From assembly GCA_905250115.1 (NCBI GenBank), contig CAJNOI010000329.1, positions 1 to 64,000 on the forward strand: a stretch of DNA of 64,000 nucleotides, in the 5' to 3' direction. Below the pieces are notes generated by a model. It was not told where the DNA came from, ran no database searches, and saw only the letters and a program-made list of their open reading frames with translations. The translations under genes were made by a program, and so were the position numbers. Below, in pieces: positions 59,364 through 64,000 of this stretch. Origin of the DNA: Adineta steineri. Its lineage: Eukaryota > Rotifera > Eurotatoria > Adinetida > Adinetidae. The first letter of the stretch is position 1; each line of letters starts with the position of its first letter.

Positions 59364-59826
59364 AAAACATGTTGAAGTAGATGAAGTCTCGCTTTTTCCC
59401 CCTTGGTAAATAGCAACAATTCTAATGCTATATATGAGGTGTCACTGAAGAATCGAGACAATGATGGTACTATAAATCACTATTTCTCTCTATATATTCA
59501 TTAGAATTTGGATAACACAATATTTTGTTTCGACAACAATCGTTAGCATACAAAATGATCGATATTTTTTATCGTTTTGATGTGAGTGTGATAACTGATT
59601 TGCAACTGTGTCGTTATCTGAAGAATACTACAATGGATGCAAATAAAGGAAAGAGTGACAAAGAATAGAAATTTTGATCGAACTCATAACAATGATGAAT
59701 TTTTCCATAGTTTCAGGAAATAAATATTCCTGAATGGATTGTTCGTTTCATAATGCATTTCTCATCGAAGCCAGTCTCAAACTTGTCAATTGCTCACATA
59801 TTGGGAAGTAAATGAAGAAATAGCAT

Positions 59827-59916
59827 CCCGCTGTAGTCTAATGGTATGATCTCCGACTGTAAAAGTAAATATATCACAGAAATCGGATGGTTTCGGTTCG
59901 ATTCCGGACGGCGAAA
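59827..59916 (+). tRNA. tRNA-Tyr(GTA)-like gene with 19-nt intron, acceptor stem imperfect
   Basis: Features: T8/A9, D-arm with GG and A14/A21 (GTCTAATGGTATGAT), anticodon stem TCCGA/TCGGA, loop C-T-G-T-A-A with anticodon GTA at 59859-59861, an intron at 59863-59881 in the canonical 37/38 position (tRNA-Tyr genes normally carry one), and a T-arm TTCGG-TTCGATT-CCGGA with a perfect B box GGTTCGATTCC. The acceptor stem CCCGCTG/CGGCGAA pairs at five of seven positions; the first two pairs, C1 and C2 opposite A72 and A71, are mismatched where eukaryotic tRNA-Tyr needs C1-G72. A TGTGGG fold-back begins 4 nt downstream. It is most likely a tRNA-Tyr pseudogene or a tRNA damaged at its 3' end. Confidence 0.75.
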
Positions 59917-59920
59917 TATA

Positions 59921-60060
59921 TTAAGGGTGTGGGTGTGGGTGTGGATGTGGGTGTGAGTATTAGCGTTAAGAATATATTGCTATCTTACATGCCCAACCGA
60001 AACCACACCCACACCCACTCCCACACCCATACTCACGCACATCCACACCCACACCCTCTT
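59921..60060. repeat. TGTGGG-type fold-back element, long intact copy next to the tRNA
   Basis: TTAAGGGTGTGGGTGTGGGT at the left and CACATCCACACCCACACCCT at the right, each arm about 40-50 nt. The centre is GCGTTAAGAATATATTGC. It separates the tRNA-like gene from the partial gene at 60150. Confidence 0.75.
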
Positions 60061-60149
60061 ATTCATAAACGAATTTATAATTATCATGAATATGTTGAAA
60101 TATGAGAGATGTACTGAGAAATATACTACTAAAAAAATTGACATTTTAC

Positions 60150-61062
60150 CTTGTTTATGTTGTTCAGCAATGTTGTTGTTAACGTAAAATTCAGCGCCAA
60201 GTAATGATAAGTTATCTTCGTGTGAATTTGTATGATTATCATCAAACAATTTGTATCGAAGAAAATCACAACAAATTGCTTTTTTTTCCTCTGTAATCTC
60301 ATCGACTAAATGAACACATTGTCGAACGAAAAAATAAAAACTATCATCTTTCTGTTGATGTGCAATTAAAACATCGATAAATTGTTCATTCTTGTTATAT
60401 TCATCTTTTTCTGCTATTGAACAACTTACATTCAAAATTTTCATTGTACGATACAACCGTAACAGCAGTGAATTTAATGGATTTGATTCATGTTTATCTT
60501 CATTGAGAAATTTCTGACGGACCAATATCAAATAATCTTGAAAATCTTTTCGTATTGTATCATCATAACCACCGATAATGAAAACATAACTAAATTAACA
60601 ACAAAACAATTTTTTTATGCTCTTTTCGAACAACTTTTAGATAAACTAAGAGGAACAGTTCCTATTGACTATCAAGTTTTACTAGTAAAATCATGATATA
60701 CTTCTAGTTTGGAATATTTTGTTAATTCAATGGCCAATAAACTTTATATCGTTCTTTTTCTCTTTATTTCAGAAAATAATCAGACGGGAAAAAATATTCT
60801 GTTTTGTATTTATTAATAAGAACTGACTTACCGAATATTTAAATTTTCTTTTGCCATTTTTTTAATACTATTGACAATATCATGAAAGAAATCTGTTGCG
60901 TCGAGTTCATCTCCTTCATCATATAATTCATGATCAAATCGATGTTCAATCAGCACAGTACGATTGGAAAATACAATAATGACTGCCACACATGGTAACA
61001 GTCCTTTGGTGCCTAACTCACCAGTCGAATAGTAAGATGATAGAAAAAATTCGATAAATTTA
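60150..61062 (-). CDS. Partial gene, possibly related to NTAN1-type N-terminal amidohydrolases
   Basis: Two exons, 60832-61062 and 60150-60589, joined in phase 2, give about 223 residues open at both ends (acceptor-like AG before 61062, donor AAG|GTAAAA after 60150). Reading gives YYSTGELGTKGLLPCVAVII, IEHRFDHELYDEGDELDATD, then YVFIIGGYDD. The order GTKGLLPC-hydrophobic strand, later F-I-I-G-G-Y-D-D, resembles NTAN1 (where a TTC-HIVV Cys strand precedes VHLVGGFSDD), which deamidates N-terminal Asn in the Arg/N-degron pathway. The resemblance is by eye and modest. The second exon also contains an EHKQ end before the splice site. No 3' exon is found before the fold-back element and tRNA, so the gene may be truncated by repeats. 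Confidence 0.45.
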
Positions 61063-62818
61063 CTTTTATATCAGTTCGAAATGTAAAGAAAGGAAAAAAC
61101 AGAGAAAAGAAACATGTGTATGTAAGCATATATATTAGAATGAGAAGAAAGCATCCTAACATATTTGTTTATGTATTTCGTTAATTCTCGTTCGTTCTTA
61201 TGTATGGAAGACATGTGAGTGACCACCATAAAGATAACCATGACTAAACAATAAAAATTATTCTATATTCTTTTGCCGTCTATCACCAATAGTAAATTCA
61301 CAACAAGAAGAAGAAGAAAATGTAAATAGTTTGTTATAATGATTTTTCATTTTCTTTCTTTATCCAGATCAAAAAAGAAAGACGCCAAGACATACAAGAT
61401 TGTCTTCATACAAATTTTTTCGTCTGATCATATTCACAGATCATATAGTATATTATTGTCAGATTTTTTATAAGATTTCGTACGGTGGCAGTCCCTAATT
61501 AGGAACATATGATGAAGAAACATGAATAGAAATGATTTCATAAAACAAAATCGTCTTTCTACTAGTCAAATTTCCCTTCATAGGTCAGATATCCCTTGGA
61601 GAAGTTTTCTGGTTAGCCTTTTTATATGAAGTTCATATTTAAATTAGATACATTTTATTGTACTAAATTCTAATTCAATCATTTATTTGTAATATAAACA
61701 GAATGTAACACAAGAAGCAAATCAAAGCGTCAACTTATAAATGTTTATTGTACACAAGAAATCCTTCGATAATTATACTGATTTGCATACTAATTGTAAG
61801 ATATACTTTCTATAGAAACTGGAGATTTTGAATGTGTTTCTGTAATAAAAAGACCAAGATTTTTATTACTATGTTGAATAGTTTGTTTTCTTTTTCAGTT
61901 ATTTTAGATAGATATATGAATCAGGATAATAAAAAACAAATAATATAACGAAAATATAACTTCAGTATAAAATCCATTTACTAATTGAATAATATCCTCA
62001 GAACATTCTGTGTACTAACTCTCAGTTATTTGAAAAAAACCTCAACAATATTTCATTCAAAACAAAAAAACCACGTTCTGTTTATTTAGACTTTTAAATC
62101 AAACAATTTTCTAAACATTAAAAAAAATAAACATTTCTTGCAAATTTTCTTTTCTAAAACAACATAAAAAAAACATCGAAGCCTTTGAAATTACATACTG
62201 AAGCAAATAATTTCATATCCTCAAAAACTGAAAAAATTTATTCATGTAAATTAATTTATCACAACATTTACGCTATAATAGAGAATTGCTATCTCAACTA
62301 AATTCTAAACTGGCATGCGACATATACAAGTCTTTTTTTAACTACATTTCACAACCTTTTTAATCTACATCTCCAGACTGGAGATAATCGTAGATATATG
62401 ATTGACAGGTTCTAGAAATGATTCTGGTATATATATATTGTGCCATTATAGAATTAAATCGAGTTAAAAGAGAAGAAACCTTTAGATATCTCGAGAAATA
62501 TTGAATAATAATGCAGGAATTTTCATTTAATCCGTTTGCGATCAATACAAATCCATAACATTTCCGACAGTATTAGAGCGGAACCTTACGTTATTAGATA
62601 TTTCTCTGTGATCGGATTGAATGACTTGAATAGATACAAAAAATTATCAATGCAAAAAGAAATATTTTTATACTAGTAATTAAAGACTTTTATTATCGAT
62701 CGTGACAGTAATTTCTGCTGTAATGCTTCATATTTTTTTTTTATCTTAAATTCCAGATTTTCCAGCAAAGGAAGAAAAACACGAACAATAAATTATATAT
62801 CATTTTGAATAAAGTAAC
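61063..62818. other. Intergenic, 1.75 kb
   Basis: AT-rich. It should hold the 5' part of the partial gene to the left: an ATG-initiated open stretch (MVIFMVVTHMSSIHKNEREL, about 61240 minus) is a candidate but does not splice in phase with 61062. No other feature seen. Confidence 0.35.
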
Positions 62819-63891
62819 ATGTCATCGTCGTCCGTATCTGATGGAATTCTCAAATTTGCTACACAGTACTCGATTTATAGTGGTTTTATTATATTTAGTT
62901 TTGAAGTTATTGGTAATGTGTTGAATCTTCTCGTTTTTACTCAATTGAAACTGTTTCGAACTAATCGATGCACTTTCTATATAACTATTGAATCAATTTC
63001 CAACTTAATTTATCAGTTTTTATCTATTAGCACAACTATGTTAACATCAATATATGGAGATGATGCTACAGAACGCTCTTTCATTTGGTGTAAATTAAGA
63101 TATATATTGGGACAAATATGTACGCTCACTACAATTTATATGATATGCTTCACTGTTGTTGATCAATTCTTTTCGACCAATCATCATTTCAATTTAAGAC
63201 AAATGTGTACATTGAAACTAGGTCGATATGTTTCATCTATATTCATTTGTTTTGCGATCATTCATAGCATTCTACTTGGCACTTCTTATAATATTCAACC
63301 AACACTGGGATGTGTCTTATCGAATTATGTCTGGGTTCAGTATTCAACATTTTTCTTTTATCCAATTTTAATTGGTTTCCTGCCTATTGTAATTGCATCA
63401 TCATTTAGTATCTTAGCTTATCATAATGTTCGCCATATAGTCCGACGACAATTACCAATTGTACGTCGTAAACTAGACAAACAAATAACAGCAATGGTTC
63501 TTACACTTGTAATGGTTTTTGTTTGTTTGACACTACCTTATAATGTTTATCGTATCTATGCCATTAATTTTCCTATATCACCAAGTATGCCTATGGCATA
63601 TGCAATTGGTCGATTAATTCAAGTAATTTTTACTTCTATCTACATTATAAATTATATAGTAAGGAAATTTTCTTTTCTAATTTATACTTGGAAGATTTTG
63701 GTTTATTTTAGATCAACTTTTATATTTTTATAATATTTTCATCACGTTTTCGTCGTCAAGCGAGACATGTTTTAGTAAAAAAATGTTGGCAACGATGGAA
63801 ATATTGGTGTTGTTCCATAAATAATCGAATTGAACCTGACAACAATATCGAACCACGTAATTCACAAATGGAATCTGAAGAAAATATTTAA
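62819..63891 (+). CDS. Rhodopsin-like G-protein-coupled receptor 4
   Basis: Two exons, 62819-63658 and 63712-63891, with a 53-nt GT-AG intron in phase 0; 339 residues. TM1 carries GNVLNLLVF, a Cys lies at the TM3 entry (FIWCKLRY), TM3 ends in VVDQFFSTN (DQF in place of DRY), extracellular loop 2 has a Cys (PTLGCVLSNY), and TM6 has LTLPYNVYRIY. After the splice the protein reads INFYIFIIFSSRFRRQARH, completing TM7 and the start of a basic tail, ending SEENI. Reading through the intron also stays open for some 25 codons, but only the spliced form gives a normal TM7/tail. A bdelloid-type peptide receptor; the missing Arg of DRY may alter signalling, though D-Q is common in this bdelloid group. 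Confidence 0.8.
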
Positions 63892-63935
63892 CTGTTCATT
63901 AAATAAATATATGAATTGTTCTATGTCTATTTTTT

Positions 63936-63990
63936 CTTGAGGGCGGATGTGGGTATGGATACTGTATTCATCTATCACCCTCACACTCAA
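63936..63990. repeat. TGTGGG-type fold-back element
   Basis: CTTGAGGGCGGATGTGGGTA opposite ATCACCCTCACACTCAA, about 45 bp downstream of the GPCR 4 stop. Confidence 0.6.
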
Positions 63991-64000
63991 TTAAAATTTC

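Larger units (their letters stand above)
56987..59826. other. Repeat-rich region upstream of the dynamin-like gene
   Basis: About 2.8 kb of G-rich TGTGGG arrays, TCGAA words, an N gap and a 21-bp minisatellite, all listed separately. Open frames at 57103-57937 come from the repeat itself. Open frames at 58086-58374 (-) and 58406-58639 (+) have no recognisable domain. Confidence 0.5.

Noticed and set aside
58557-59409. Open frames spanning the N gap with STSVLLQ-like repeats
   Set aside because: Made of Ns plus the 21-bp minisatellite; period 21 is divisible by three, so there is no evidence of coding.
63659-63733. Read-through C-terminus of GPCR 4 ending at 63733
   Set aside because: Splicing out 63659-63711 gives the expected TM7 and basic tail (INFYIFIIFSSRFRRQ), while read-through destroys TM7.

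Overview
The window looks like a bdelloid rotifer nuclear contig (Rotaria/Adineta-like). It is AT-rich, its genes carry many 49-60 nt GT-AG introns, and its gene content is typical of that group: rhodopsin-like GPCRs, a TPR protein with a decayed ADP-ribosyltransferase domain, and F-box and F-box/LRR proteins. Dispersed motifs match (TGTGGG)n, which I know as the bdelloid telomeric repeat. The assignment comes from family resemblance and that motif; no rRNA or other marker is present to confirm it. Two N gaps (20174-20273 and 58767-59160) interrupt the assembly.

Layout from left to right. 0.4-7.2 kb: a secreted beta-trefoil lectin (-), a MAPEG/MGST1-like protein (-), a short N-terminal receptor-domain fragment (-) and a 721-aa ART-like/TPR protein (+). 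7.7-14.3 kb: two GPCRs separated by about 4 kb of gene-poor DNA. 15-22 kb: a short-chain dehydrogenase (-), an F-box protein with one in-frame TAG (+), and an F-box/LRR gene (-) with one LRR per 84-nt exon. 24.2-28.2 kb: a 13-exon STRA6 (retinol-uptake receptor) homologue whose extracellular N-terminus carries a C-type-lectin-like and an EGF domain. 28.5-30.5 kb: a GC-rich inverted-repeat element and a third GPCR (-). 32.1-35.4 kb: a second F-box/LRR gene (+), flanked by a diverged direct repeat.

38-49.6 kb holds the most striking block: two long convergent genes, 1340 aa (+) and 1290 aa (-). Each is made of three tandem copies of an unrecognised Cys-rich module bounded by membrane segments, with every module junction at a phase-1 intron. 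A 56-residue single-membrane-span protein starts 3 nt after the stop of the plus-strand gene. 51.7-57 kb: a dynamin-superfamily GTPase (-). 57-60 kb: G-rich TGTGGG arrays, a gap next to a 21-bp minisatellite, and an intron-bearing tRNA-Tyr(GTA)-like gene directly abutted by a TGTGGG fold-back element. 60-64 kb: a partial gene possibly related to NTAN1 (-) and a fourth GPCR (+).

More than twenty short fold-back elements with ends near CTTGAGGGTGTGGGTG / CACCCACACCCTCAAG are scattered through intergenic DNA and introns. They are the main repetitive signature of the window. No operon or pathway ties most genes together. The recurring theme is multi-copy surface or sensing families (GPCRs, LRR, TPR/ART, lectins, the three-module membrane proteins). 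I joined exons by hand using GT-AG signals and reading phase; for most multi-exon genes the phases sum exactly, which supports the models, but transcripts would settle the ends.
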